Below are positions 13,101-22,783 of a stretch of 64,000 nt of DNA, piece after piece. A program made the position numbers and the translations under genes. Below the pieces are notes generated by a model. It was not told the origin of the DNA, did not search any database, and was given only the letters and a program-made list of their open reading frames with translations. Source of the DNA: Siderastrea radians (taxonomy: Eukaryota > Cnidaria > Anthozoa > Scleractinia > Rhizangiidae); assembly GCA_964017195.1 (NCBI GenBank), contig OZ024889.1:63251858-63315857 (forward strand), in the 5' to 3' direction. Within the stretch, counting starts at the first letter, position 1; every line of letters starts with the position of its first letter.

Positions 13101-16100
13101 TTTACGGCTTCAACTGAACGTCAATATTAAACCAACAAAACATATTGTACAAATGGCAGGGGTCAAGGAGGTTATACTTCCGATCATGTATTTTAACAAC
13201 AGTGTCACAATAGATGCGTCAACTGCTAACATGGTGAAAGAAGTTTTGATTCCCATGAAGGCTGTTCCTTTTCTCTCAGTGGCGTTCATTTGTATCGGAA
13301 CTGTGGAACTTGTCGCCCTTTTCTGGGTGTTCGTGAGAAAAAGAGAGAAGAGGCAAGGGCAAAAGGAATCATCAAACAACAGTGACATCAATGGCGAGAG
13401 ACAACCTCTGATTAACGGAAAATAAATTGTATAAATTGTGTAGAAATAATATTGCGTGAGATTGCGTGTATTCAAACACAGTCGATCGTCTTGTTTTTAG
13501 AGACTTCTTTAAAATTGGCCGACAAAACACGACGTTGTAGCGGATTTTGTTTGGATTTTTTACTTGAATTATTTTGACTGAGTTGAAGATAAGAGGCAAT
13601 GATGACTCATAGATGAGACTGAAAGGTAGCAAACTTTTTTCTACCTTTTTACGGGAAATTCCCCCGGCGCTGGTTCACAATCAAAAACACTGTATCCTTC
13701 CAATGCGTCAACGCCTATCCTTCTTCTTAGTCTCGTTTACAATGTTACAATCACGACTCCATCCGTTCTTTCTGCCAACCAAATCTCTGTACAACCATGT
13801 CTTTGAGGTGTGATATAAGATGCTACGGAAGTGTAGTCATGGTGTGGTCTTTTCTTGGTTTGGCAAGCCCTATTGTTGAGGCCTAGGTTCCCTTGGCTAA
13901 ATATCGTCTCGAGTACCTCAAGGTTTTCACGGTCCGAAAACCCAAACATATCTACTATCTAGGCACTGAACTAGTTGCATAAGGGTGTGTAAGTTAGTTG
14001 GAGACCCGGGGTGGGGGTACTCAATAAAGTTTTATACGGGGAGGCCCCGCCCGGAGGTTCAAACCCTTACACTTTAGTATACTAATTTTTACCAAAATGG
14101 TTCCCCTTTTATTTACCTAGAGCAAAATTGCACCCCTTTCTTATACCTTAAGGACATGCCAAAACAATAGAATTTCCTATAATCTCCACATTTCTCCCGC
14201 GCTTTCAGTCGTTCTGGCTCAGTTGCTCAAATTTTGTGACCCGTTCATATGTTAAAATGGCAATTTTCCCCACCCTGCAGTACACTGTGAGCTTAAAAAA
14301 GGCACCCCTTTCGGGCGGAGCCTTCCCGTGTAGCCCACCATAGGGAGTACCCCCCCCCCCCCCCAGGGGGTTGGAGAAAAGATGTTAGTCGACATTGACA
14401 GTGGAAGTGAAGCAAGCACAAAGTAAAGAATTGAAGAAGAGTCTTCGTATCTCTCTTGTTTGTACCGAACACTATGTAGAAAGCCAGCTGGGCAGTATCC
14501 CACCAGTTGGGATTTTTAAAATATGTATGCTAAGTTTCTTTATGTTTCTGCCCAGTCTGTCCTTCTACTGTTTACAATGTCCAGTTTGCACCGAAGTGCT
14601 AAGTTAACCTGAAATGTTTCCGATCAATCGATCAACGTAAAAGCAAAGCAAACAAACTAAAACCGGTTTGGCATCTTCCTAGTAGTGACAACAATATTTA
14701 AAATCTTTCGACATACAGCAGCTTGAGTATGCAGGACGTTTTGTAGCTCACCGCCGGCTAATGTCGCTCTCTATGGAGGCGTGATGATTCAATAATTGGT
14801 GGTTAGTGGTCGATGTTGTTGAGTTGTTCTCTTAACCATAAAATTTGCTCCACTCTGCGTTGAGTTGTCGGACGTTTCACTGGTCCATCGGAAGCGCTAT
14901 GTTTTCTCTTTTGGCGCAATTCCTGTTTCTCACCATGTATAGGGAAGTGCCCGGGAGGGTACTTCTCGAAGATTTGGGTGGGGGTGTGCGGCGCGCGTCT
15001 AGAAACCCTTACCCTATTTCAGACTGAAATATGTGATTTTCCCTACCCTATTTCAGACTTGACCCAAAATTTGATACCCTATTTCAGACAAGACCCTAAC
15101 CCTATTTCGTTTGCGTAGACATTTGAGAGGGGCTTCAAATTCCCAACGTTAATCAAACCTCAGTTCTTTGGAGAAGAAAATTTTAAATAAAAAGATAGCT
15201 TCTTGTAAGAACCACACCAGATCCCATATCAGAGTGCACAAACCTCACCCTATTTCAGACCAAAATGGTCAAAATCTATACCCTATTTCAGACCAAAAAG
15301 GCTCAAAAACCATACCCTTTGGCGCATACATACCTGTATAGCTTATATCAGGGAGTAACCCCTGGTGGAAGTGCTTCTTTTGACGTCTGTGTCTTCATCC
15401 GATGCCCGGGGGCCCCTCCCCCCCCCCGATCCGATGATGCTAAAACGCGTGAAAACAATCAAACAAAAAACAAACAGGACTTCGGGTAGCCACCCGTGTA
15501 AAATGTGACATCCGAGACGTCAAGATTCGTTAATGACAAACAAAATGCTGGCGGTCGGTGCGGTAACCCGGCGAGGGTGGGGCAGCTACACACCTTGTTG
15601 CTGCAGTTTTGGCTATAGCCAGGCTCTCCTGTGGAATAATCCTCCCACCTGTAAAACAGTTAATTTTTATTTGTAAATAATTTGCTTCTTATTAGTTGCA
15701 CTGATGTTTGTACCGTGTATGAATAAAGTTTGAAAAGTGCAAAGTACAAATGCTAAAGTTCTAGTAACCGGTTTAAGCTCCATGTGGATGGACGGCCTCT
15801 GACGCAAACGTGACTTAAGTTTTTACTTAATGTCTTCTGTTTCTACTTTTCTCTTCCAAGAAACGACATCACAGTTCTTTTGTCTCGTGATGACATATTT
15901 TGCTCGCGAGAGAATCTAGCGTTACCTGAAGAAGAGCTGGACTTAAACAGACTCGATTATTACCAGGTTAGTGGAATAAAGTATACTCTTTAAATAATAC
16001 TGACGGGGTACAAATTTCGCGTCGTACAAAGGGCACGCTTTTGCAGTGCAGAATTCAATTCAAGTACAGTCGAACCCTGGTAGGTGTCCTCTGATGGGAC

Positions 16101-18069
16101 GTTAAAACTGTAGTGCTTGGATGTGTCTTGTTATAAAAAAAAATTAAGCGAAGCCTACTCTCTGCAACATCAAAATTTGTTGCCAAAGAAAGTGGAAATA
16201 CGCGCAACAATCAGTCTCGATTTGCAAGGAAACATTTCTTGCGTGACCAGTTGCACGAAAATGTTGTCTGTACTACTTGGCCCTCATGAGAGGCTGCTGT
16301 TTGTTTTTGGCTAGGATCACACCGCTTGGGAGAGGTGTTTGCTTATGGGAGGTTGAGAATAAGCCCGTGGGGGGGGGGGGGGGGTAGCACTTGACCCATG
16401 TTTGGGTATAGGGGTGCCGCTGAGGGAATGAAACTCTGACCCCGTTTAGGACCAAAAAAGCCCCAAAATACCTACCCTGTGTAGGACAACATTCTCAGTT
16501 TTAGGTCCCTGTTTAGGGCAAATGACGAAATACACACTCGTTTGTTTTAAACAGTTTTAAAGTTGCTAAATACTGTATAAGCCATGTTTAACGACCACGA
16601 TCGTACTGACCATGTTTTGGACAGACTCGCATAAAATTTCACTTCAAATCAAATCTGGCGCTCTCGTCACGTCATTTTATGGTAACTGTACGTAATGGTG
16701 TCGGCCAAAGAAGAAAGTCTAATGACTTTTTAGCTATAACTTACACTTATTACACCAAGGTTTTCTGCTTTTGTTGTTGTAGATACACCAGGGTTACGGT
16801 TATGTCAAGGATGCTGATCGCCTGAACGCTCTGCTAGATCGCTACGCCGAAGATCCACGTTACCAGGAGTTATTTATAGATCTGGTGCGTAACGCAGCTT
16901 GCAGTATGCTATGTTTAAGGGCGAACTATGAGTTTCTGCCAGTTCTTAGAACAGTTTGTTCTTGAGGATTCAGATCCTTTCAGTTTAATGTAAGGAGAGC
17001 GGACCGAAGACCCTCGAGAACGGAGCACTATACTGAAATGAAATGCGAGTTACTTTGGATGGTCATGACGTGTACCCGGTACGTACCTACGTCGTCGCAG
17101 TCAGAGGGTTTACCTCTAAATACAAATTTTGCACACAAAATTAACAATGATCCATGAACATGGGATAAACCGGTCGCGCGAGTGAAACGTCAAAATTTGA
17201 CTCAAGTGTTTCCTTTACTTTTTAGTTCTTTGTCTTTTTTGTGTCCTTGTTTGGTTGTTTGTATGTGTTTGTTGTCTGGTTTCTTTTTCTTCGGAGCATT
17301 GGTTTTCTTTGCGAGTGCTCAAGAGGTTTTGAGCGCTTGCGATTTTCGTTGTTTAGGAGCTCCACTGTTAGTAAGCCTAGCTGTATGTGTTATCACGGAC
17401 ACTGTAATCTCATGACAGTGATTGTATTATTTCAGTCCCCCTATGTGAATCACTCGGCTCCCACGGTACAAGAGACGTTCTCCCTTCACAGAACCTACAT
17501 TATATTCAGGACGCTGGGACTCAGGTACGTGAAACAATGATTTTTCGACTGCCGACGTTCTAATTTAAACAAAAAGACCTGCCACGGAAATTCTGTCACT
17601 CCAAACTCAAAATGATAACATTCCTTCTTGTATTTCTACAGACATTTGACCGTTGTGGACGAAAGAAACAGGTAAGTTCATATGATTTTATCTCAGTTAA
17701 ACTTGTTACAGGTTGTATCAAAGTAAACTGCATTTAGTTTCCATCTTAATGGAAAATGCATCCTTTGTTTTGATGAAAGAGTTTTTCACATTTTCTCTAG
17801 AGTTGAGTTAGTAAACACATCGCCGAAACAAACACATGATTACTGTGGAAACTCAACTAAAGCCTTCCTGATTTCTAACAACTGTAAGCATGCTATTTCT
17901 TCTGTAATGATTCTTTTACTATAGGGTCAGAGGAATCATTACCCGCAAAGATCTCATGGGATTTCAAATGGAGGAACGCATCCACAAGTTCCTTCATAAC
18001 TCGCCTCAGGACCAGGAAATGCACCCTCCAAGTTCGTCACCAGGGCACCGACCGAGCTTGGACGCCTAA
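1182..18069 (+). CDS. CLC-family Cl-/H+ exchanger, C-terminal part (ClC-6/7 or plant CLC-like)
   Basis: Thirteen exons are supported: 1182-1309, 2210-2291, 2819-2908, 3391-3461, 3900-4000, 4453-4622, 5500-5551, 6152-6276, 15861-15966, 16783-16884, 17436-17524, 17642-17671, 17925-18069. All have GT/AG boundaries and compatible phases, giving 429 codons after one carried-in base. The order is: a luminal loop with the CPVG motif; hydrophobic helices containing FLLACW, then GLVVP (helix N GxxxP anion-site motif), [10 protein letters not shown] and SLTVIMMEITN; a CBS domain ([12 protein letters not shown]... to GLISRNDI); a linker; and a second CBS domain ([29 protein letters not shown]... to GIITRKDL). 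The family exchanges chloride for protons across endosomal and lysosomal membranes. The gating-glutamate GKEGP segment would be upstream, off the window. Intron 8 (6277-15860) houses a complete CD36-type gene. ClC-6/7 versus plant-type CLC-c/d subfamily is not decided; the family call is firm. Confidence 0.93.
1795..1905. repeat. Two direct copies of a ~28-bp intronic repeat
   Basis: The string AAAAGGCTAAAAACAAGTGT, followed by ATAAA, occurs at about 1797 and again at about 1876 in the intron between the first two visible CLC exons. It is a small local duplication with no coding content. Confidence 0.6.
3617..3878. repeat. Three degenerate ~85-90-bp tandem units in a CLC intron
   Basis: Three units begin GGGAGATT at about 3618, 3707 and 3798. 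They share GAATGAATCAGTGGTT-like and AACAAGAAAACA-like segments. The array sits in the intron between exons 3391-3461 and 3900-4000 and ends just before the acceptor of the latter. The units are clearly diverged. Confidence 0.6.
6356..6552 (+). pseudogene. Decayed tandem copies of the 3' part of a CLC CBS-domain exon
   Basis: Exon 6152-6276 ends with the segment coding [18 protein letters not shown] and a donor. About 140 bp downstream, 6356-6413 resembles its last about 60 bp, including ATCAAG|GTAAG and the following intron start. A third partial copy at 6511-6552 translates as [14 protein letters not shown]. The first and second copies lie about 140 bp apart; the third is at roughly twice that distance from the first. 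None has a credible acceptor, so they are read as non-functional exon duplicates. Confidence 0.6.
6600..7300. repeat. AT-rich intronic repeat with TTATAAGAATAT motifs
   Basis: Repeated TATAAGAATAT and AAGAATATTTT strings occur at about 6793-6860 and again at about 7185-7280, where they accompany CAGCCT and CGGCC motifs. It looks like a decayed repeat family inside the large CLC intron. No coding content was seen. Confidence 0.35.
8923..9440. repeat. ~55-bp tandem repeat with a ~252-bp higher-order period
   Basis: Units start CGACAGATAACAACAG, followed by CTCAGTACAGAACTGACTAC and CCAAGT. Three units (8926, 8981, 9036) and a spacer form a block that is repeated about 252 bp later (from about 9173). 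A fourth diverged remnant lies near 9380-9440. The array is in the large CLC intron upstream of the nested receptor gene. Confidence 0.8.
9884..10013 (-). CDS. Candidate antisense exon in the CLC intron (unproven)
   Basis: On the minus strand an open frame runs through ATG at 10013 ([20 protein letters not shown]...) and ends at a strong donor, GAGTTTG|GTAAGTA, after 130 bases (phase 1). The frame is also open upstream of the ATG to about 10055, so it could be internal. No following exon was recognised and the protein has no motif I know. It may be a chance frame. Confidence 0.2.
10180..10380. mobile_element. Near-perfect foldback element with 9-10-bp target duplication
   Basis: The element at 10190-10371 is almost entirely a palindrome. 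Its left arm (10190-10277) and right arm (10284-10371) pair with only a few differences around a GGCCTC centre. Ends are TAGCCTGTTCCAGGCG and its inverse. The flanking direct repeat is CTCAAATAA (10181-10189 and 10372-10380), ACTCAAATAA if one more base is counted. A 9-bp duplication fits Mutator-like transposition. There is no coding capacity, so it is non-autonomous. Confidence 0.85.
10607..10632. repeat. Poly(C) run
   Basis: A cytosine homopolymer of roughly 25 bases in the CLC intron. Similar poly(G)/(C) runs occur near 1382, 5930, 14350, 16370, 18670, 41818, 43679 and 43829, most of them at the edge of a dispersed repeat. Confidence 0.9.
11896..13425 (+). CDS. CD36/SR-B family scavenger receptor, LIMP-2-like, intronless
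   Basis: A single 509-aa frame with the full family layout. A short cytosolic N-terminus is followed by a membrane anchor (about residues 18-36), a large lumenal or extracellular domain with several NxS/T sites and the family cysteines (CSCSSC, CPNGC region), a second membrane anchor (about 460-483), and a basic tail. Family signatures include [12 protein letters not shown] near the first anchor, [22 protein letters not shown] and NVNIKPT. CD36, SR-BI and LIMP-2 bind lipids, lipoproteins and proteins; LIMP-2 carries cargo to lysosomes. The tail ends [10 protein letters not shown], which contains ERQPLI, matching the [DE]xxxL[LI] signal at the LIMP-2 C-terminus, so a lysosomal address is inferred. 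The ATG at 11896 starts directly before the first anchor. The gene lies on the same strand inside a CLC intron and has no introns, suggesting a retrocopy origin, though no poly(A) tract or target duplication was seen. Confidence 0.95.
   Translation: MQSRKEIRGCCSTRKKQCLLAISGVFLLVLGTVCFFKADQWIQSIIDSKLVIKPSSRIYEQWRSPTVPVRMQFFVFNVVNPLEMKRGSRPYVTQKGPYCYRVYQTRKNITWNKNFTVSYNKFTKYVFSATCSCSSCDPFKDSVTLPNVPLVILSEVSKMYPGSPTIFSIIFERFKEEFFKVVTVHEILWGYRDPVFEFFAELKRKYRLAFLPDIDPIFRMMDNNTLDGVTTVYTGALDISQVGVWTRWKGRPDVGLWNSPWANMLNGSDGMQFPPQTRKDDTLYAFYVQLCRSMRFVYDSHNSVHGVDTMRFTNPAELWQNTSVNPANKGFCPNGCFPTGILDASVCKNTPITLPAIVASEPHFYQGDPALVNNVGGLQPNKEEHATFFDIAPHFGLPLHLSLRLQLNVNIKPTKHIVQMAGVKEVILPIMYFNNSVTIDASTANMVKEVLIPMKAVPFLSVAFICIGTVELVALFWVFVRKREKRQGQKESSNNSDINGERQPLINGK
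13421..13426 (+). terminator. AATAAA overlapping the receptor gene stop codon
   Basis: The stop codon TAA of the nested receptor (13423-13425) lies inside an AATAAA hexamer. It could act as the poly(A) signal with a very short 3' UTR. No other close canonical hexamer was noticed. Confidence 0.4.
13990..14372. mobile_element. Inverted-repeat element with GGGGGTACTC and GGCCCCGCCCG ends
   Basis: The left part reads GGGGTGGGGGTACTC, then TATACGGGGAGGCCCCGCCC. The right part carries the inverse in diverged form: GGGCGGAGCCTTCCCGTGTA, then GGGAGTACC and a poly(C) run. The interior has no long frame. A one-sided relative lies at 41808-41950 in the mTERF intron. Confidence 0.55.
14940..15425. repeat. 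Decayed element with repeated ACCCTATTTCAGAC motif
   Basis: The 14-mer ACCCTATTTCAGAC or close variants occur at least six times between about 15007 and 15295. The block is bounded by GTGCCCGGGAGGGTACT on the left and GGGAGTAACCCC, then GATGCCCGGGGGCCCC on the right, a weak inverted relation. No coding content. Confidence 0.5.
16365..16520. repeat. Poly(G)-headed dispersed repeat copy
   Basis: A poly(G) run is followed by GTAGCAC and repeated short GT-rich, CCTGTTTAGG-like words. It resembles the copies at about 14940-15425 and 22240-22460 in style. It lies in a CLC intron and has no frame of note. Confidence 0.35.
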
Positions 18070-18100
18070 ACGGAATCAAATCCAGGACGATATGTAACAA

Positions 18101-18106
18101 AATAAA
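18101..18106 (+). terminator. AATAAA poly(A) signal of the CLC gene
   Basis: Canonical AATAAA lies 32 bases after the CLC stop codon, consistent with a short 3' UTR and with 17925-18069 being the terminal coding exon. Confidence 0.7.
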
Positions 18107-18554
18107 TCTTAAAACGGTCTCCAGTAAGTATATATTTTAGTATTTACGTGGTACACTCTTAATAATTGGCTCTCTTTCTTTAATCTTGGCGTGGTAATCA
18201 CTAATGGCAAGTCAAATTATACACGTAGATTGGTAGTTATAGTGGTGGTAGGACTAAATATTAATTGTGATTGCGAAACGAATATTTTTAATTTTCTTTG
18301 TTCTGTAAGCCAGTCCATTCTTAGGTTTAGTTCTTACAGATTGTTGGAATTTTCGTGCTAACTGAAAAAAGGTCAATCCCTGTTTCGTTTCCACTCCGAA
18401 TGAACAGGTGGCTGTGTAGGAAAGATTTCGCTAAATAAAGCGCCCATTTAAAAAAAATGAAACATTCAAACATCAATCCGAACTATTCACTCAGTAGTGG
18501 ATCGCTCAGGTTGCAGTCTAAGATTAGTTTGCTCCTGGACGGAGAAAGTAAAGT

Positions 18555-18645
18555 TTGAAATCCGGATCGTAAAATCCAGGATCCGGAGTGTTTCGATCCG
18601 GACTGTTTTACGATCCGGATCGGAATCCGGGTAGTGAAATCCGTA
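18555..18645. repeat. GATCCGGAT-rich repeat
   Basis: Multiple GATCCGGA words in both orientations separated by TTTTAC or GTTT. Directly after the right end of the nested-element structure, AATCCGG continues at 21142, so the structure appears inserted into this repeat. Confidence 0.5.
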
Positions 18646-19066
18646 TACCGTAAACTGCCGCTTATAAGCCCCCCCCCCCCCCGCTTAAAGGCCCATCTAC
18701 CTGTAAACAGAAAAAATATACCCGGTTATACGCCCCCCCGGATATAAGCCCCCCTCTAGTTTCCCTTGTTTCCTTAATATCAAGCACTCTCACAGAACTC
18801 TGAGCTTCTGTTTTGTGACGTTCCGGTTACATTCGTTACGTTCGTGTTGTTCTTACAGTGATTTTGTTGTTAAAATTGAAATGAATTCGATTTATTATGA
18901 TGTTTCAAAGGTTAATTAAAAACTGGTAAATTAAAAACGTCTTTCGATCAACACTGCCGTGGCTCATGTCGAAACGTTTTTTTTTATTCTGCTTTTAAGC
19001 TCCCCCGGATATAAGCCCCTCCGTTTATAAGCCCACCCAAAACCCCTTATGAAGTTGTATAAGCCC

Positions 19067-21124
19067 AGGACTTATTAACCTGCGATCAGGCTCTATTTTC
19101 GTTTCGCTCGGTGAAACATTCAGGCGGGACGGGCGAAACGAAAAATAGAGCCTGATACAATTCTTCTACGGAACGTCTGCCGCCCACTTTTTTTGATTGA
19201 TTGACATTCAACAAAACAGCCAATCAAAATTTCTTCTGCTTGCACGATCCTCGGTATGCAAATTTCCCATAACGGCAATTCGCAGAAAGTCACGTAAATG
19301 TCGGCAAAATAAGAAAATCATAGGCTGCGATATATCTTCTAGGCACAAGTACTCAAATTTACACGATTGCTAACTTGAAGGTTCCGGTATTGTACATGGT
19401 TGCTCTGTCTGAGCTGTAACTGAATGAAAATTCAAAACACGACGAGGTTGTCATGTACCAAAATATGCTGCATGCTTGAATCATTTCCCATTTCAGGTGG
19501 TATCCGGAAATATTCTCTTCCCATTTGTCACCGATTTTCTGCGTAAAAAACCTTGGGCAATTAAGAGAAATACCTTCAGTTTCATTCTTTAGAATAAAGA
19601 TATAAATAAAACCGCTTATAAACAAAGGAGTATTTTGTAATTTAATTTGAGAAGTGATAAATATTTGAAATTAGCAGCGAATTTTATCTCTAAGCAGCAG
19701 CGAATTTTAAAACGAAGAACATTTATTATAAAACTAGTCAGATCCTTTGATGTCAATGTCAGAGATCAATAAAACGACATAAGTATTAAACAATGAATGA
19801 ATAAACTGAAAATCGTTATTGCGACTTGATTGCGGTTCTCGCCGAACATTACCCTGCGAGCAGAGGCCCTTCGATCTGCTCGCAGGGTAGCCAAACATCA
19901 GTTTACCGTTAAGTTTACCGAATTATCGGTTGACTTGTTGATCATTCTTGGCGAAAGATACTTGCTCGTCTGCTGTTCGTTTTGTTTCGTAAAACGCGGA
20001 AACAGCCACTACTCTGTTCATGTTATCAGTACTAGTTGAAAGCCGTCAAATGAAAATTCCGCGACACGATGCGATAAAACGGAATACATACTTCACTGTT
20101 GCTGTACTTCTCTGCTCCAGGTGAGAGACAGCTTGCGTCAAACCGAACGCCATTCTCAGGAGAGAAAGAAATGGTGACAATTCTCCTAGAACGACGAGAA
20201 TTTATTAGAGCAACACATTTTACTTCGGCAGACTTGTTCCTTGGTTGTCCCTTGGCGATGGCGGTCGGATCGAAATTGTGAGCGAGTCTTGTAGACAATT
20301 TACTTCCGTTGACAGCTCTATTGTTAAAGGGCCAATCAGATTGCGAGATTCCCGGGGGGCAAAATTTGGCCGCCGACGACACCGCGGCAAAACGTCTGCG
20401 CATGTGCTCACTTCGGCCATTTCCGGTTTCGAGCTTATGTTGTTCATTTTCATTCGGTGTGCTTTCGAACTGTCCGGGAACTGAATTCGCAGGGATGGCG
20501 CTCAAGTCCAGTAAGAGAAGAAAAATTCACCCTCGTGTGTTCCCGTTCTCCAAAAAAAAAAACAACTTAAAACTGGTCATTTCACGCTGTTGTTTTGCAG
20601 AGGACTGAAAAGAAATGTACCAGAATGTGTAACGCACGTGCAGAGTCATTGTTTTGCTCATTAAAGCCTATTGTTTTTCGACGTTCTCGTTGCCGTCGCT
20701 ATGGTGGTTGCTTAAAGTCCCTAATGCCACTATAATGGCGACATGCGAACATAAACTATCGACTTTCATGATGTTTTTCGCTGTAGGTGCAAGTCCGAAA
20801 CTACGAGGTGCAAAGGTGTAGAAACAGATAAAACTATATTGAAGCTGCTCTGGATTTTTTAACCTTAAGTTTGATGTCTGGAGCTTAAGTTTTTCAAAAT
20901 TCGTGGCCGGAACCCGAGTTTGTTATTCTTGCCAATAGTTTTCAATAGGGGAGCATTGACAAGAAGTAAAAATACAGCGCGTGCGCAGTGCATTTTGCCG
21001 CGGTGTCGCCGCCGACACGAACTCTTGTGAGAGATTGTATCAGGCCCTATTTTAGCGAGCGACCAACATAAGAGAATATGAGAGCGATGCTAAAATTCGG
21101 CCTGATCGCAGGTTAAGGACTTAT
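19067..21124. mobile_element. 2.04-kb element with 9-bp target duplication, inserted in the TA-flanked element
   Basis: Inverse ends TAACCTGCGATCAGGC (from 19076) and GCCTGATCGCAGGTTA (to 21115) are flanked by the exact direct repeat AGGACTTAT (19067-19075, 21116-21124). Each end is itself a stem-loop: GATCAGGCTCTATTTTCG is mirrored by AAAAATAGAGCCTGATA about 60 bp inward, and the right end shows the same plan. No transposase was recognised. The 9-bp duplication suggests Mutator-like mobilisation. The interior holds a CG-richer stretch around 20200-20520. Confidence 0.85.
20499..20608 (+). CDS. Small ORF in a CG-rich stretch inside the 2-kb element (doubtful)
   Basis: An ATGGCG start at about 20495-20500 opens a basic frame of roughly 37 residues (MALKSSKRRKIHPRVFPFSK...) that ends at 20608. 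Upstream DNA is richer in CG than its surroundings and looks promoter-like. It may be a captured host 5' end or a chance frame. Product not recognised. Confidence 0.15.
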
Positions 21125-21141
21125 AAGCGGCAGTTTACGGT

Positions 21142-22783
21142 AATCCGGAAAAGATCGGGGGTCGATTGGCTAAAGGGAACGTTACATTTTTATTGTTTTT
21201 AAGAGAGAAGTATCCTGAAAATAAATTAATCAATGTATATGGCAAACGATTTTGGAAAGGATTTTGCTAACATGTCTGATGTATTGAATAACTCGAAATG
21301 CCTCGCATATTCCGGCTGCATTACGTAAAATAACAAAAATACATCAATTTAGATTTTTAAGTGATAGCAATATGAGAGAAATAAGTCTATTTTTAAGAGA
21401 AGTGAAGCTTTACGTTTTAATGAATAAATTGTTAATAGTTGTTAATAATTATTGAATAATTGTTTGTTGATCGAAAATCGGTGTTGATCTACAAAAATGT
21501 TTAGTGTTGTACTTGTAATTGTGCTAAAATATGATTTTATGGCACAGGAGGACACATAATTTTCTTCAAATATAATCTCTAGTGGTTAAAAATAAAGTAC
21601 TGCTCACGACCTGAGTGCAAAGTCTGCCTTCATAATCAACGCTTATAAACCGGTGAATATTGAATAATTAGGTCAGTAGAGAATATCGATTACGAATGGG
21701 ATAGTCTTTTTCAAAAGTACCTTTTTGTCCTTAATTAAAGTTTTTGCACGGCACAATTCCATCATTTTAGTTTATTTCCAGTCTGGTGACATTTTGATTT
21801 CTATATTATCTTACAAATTTGTTCAGATAGAGCCCACTAAATTTACGCTTTTATATTGTAAACGAAGTTACTTCCTTTCTTTCCCACTCCACTCCAACAA
21901 TCCTTTGAAGGTCCGTAGATGTCATACGTCTTCCGGGACTCCACTCCACTCCAACACTCCCCGTAAAACTGGATTCCAAATATGGCAAGACCACGGCGAT
22001 GGACAACCTCGGCGCATGCGCGGACGGTTTTCGTCATGTCTTCCCAGTCGATGTGACCGCGAAAGCTTTTAATGAACAAAGGAAGAGAGCGCGGGTTGCC
22101 ATCTTTAAAACACCCAAGCGAGTCATATTGCACTGAAACATTATTACGTATGTATAAGTTAGCGTGTAAGAAATACCAGAATGCCAAAAGTGACTTTATC
22201 TAGGTGCGGAACGATAACAAAGTCAGGCCATGCCAGTGGGGGTGGGGGGGGGGGGTAGTGGGATACCAATATATCTCACTTCTTTCCCCTGGGATACCAG
22301 TATACCTTTAAAATGCCAAAACGTTGATAAGAAATACCTAAAATTGTTGTAACACAGAATACCCTATACCCGAATATTTTGGCGCCCCCCAAAAACAGAA
22401 TACTTTGGTAAAAATACCCTAGATACCGTATACCCAAAACCCCTGGCCGGGCCTGCAAAGTAATCGATTCCGTGATACCGGAGAACTCAAGAATAGCAAC
22501 CGAGTGCGTGTGCAGGATGGGTTGCATCGATACCTTTTAATACTACCCACGTGACCAGTTGGGACAGCAATTATCATTTCCACCTGAGCCTGCGTTCCTT
22601 TGTTCAACACCAAAAGATGAAGAACCGTGCTTAGTTGCGAAGAATTTCGTATTTCTGTAAGGGGCAATCCCTCTCAGCAGACTGTTTTCTTTGAAAATTT
22701 GTTGCTTATTAATCTGTCGAGAGAAAAATCCCAGTCCACTGTGGCTTTTTAGCCTAGACTCAACCTTGAGTGATGACGTCAAT
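21142..22783. other. Intergenic AT-rich DNA with a poly(G)-headed repeat
   Basis: No gene was seen. About 21880-21975 carries two ACTCCACTCCAACA copies. About 22238-22460 is a decayed repeat with a poly(G) head and ATACC words in both orientations, like those at 14940-15425. Confidence 0.5.

Larger units (their letters stand above)
18648..21140. mobile_element. TA-flanked inverted-repeat element, split by a second element
   Basis: The left end CCGTAAACTGCCGCTTATAA and right end TTATAAGCGGCAGTTTACGG are perfect inverse copies, each flanked by TA. Removing the insertion at 19076-21115 plus one target copy leaves about 440 bp, rich in TATAAGCCCC words. TA duplication and small size fit a mariner-type MITE; the family is inference. 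Confidence 0.8.

Noticed and set aside
20032..20505. 157-codon minus-strand open frame inside the 2-kb element
   Set aside because: It lacks recognisable motifs, lies in a CG-rich stretch where stops are rarer, and has no splice or repeat-family support as a transposase.
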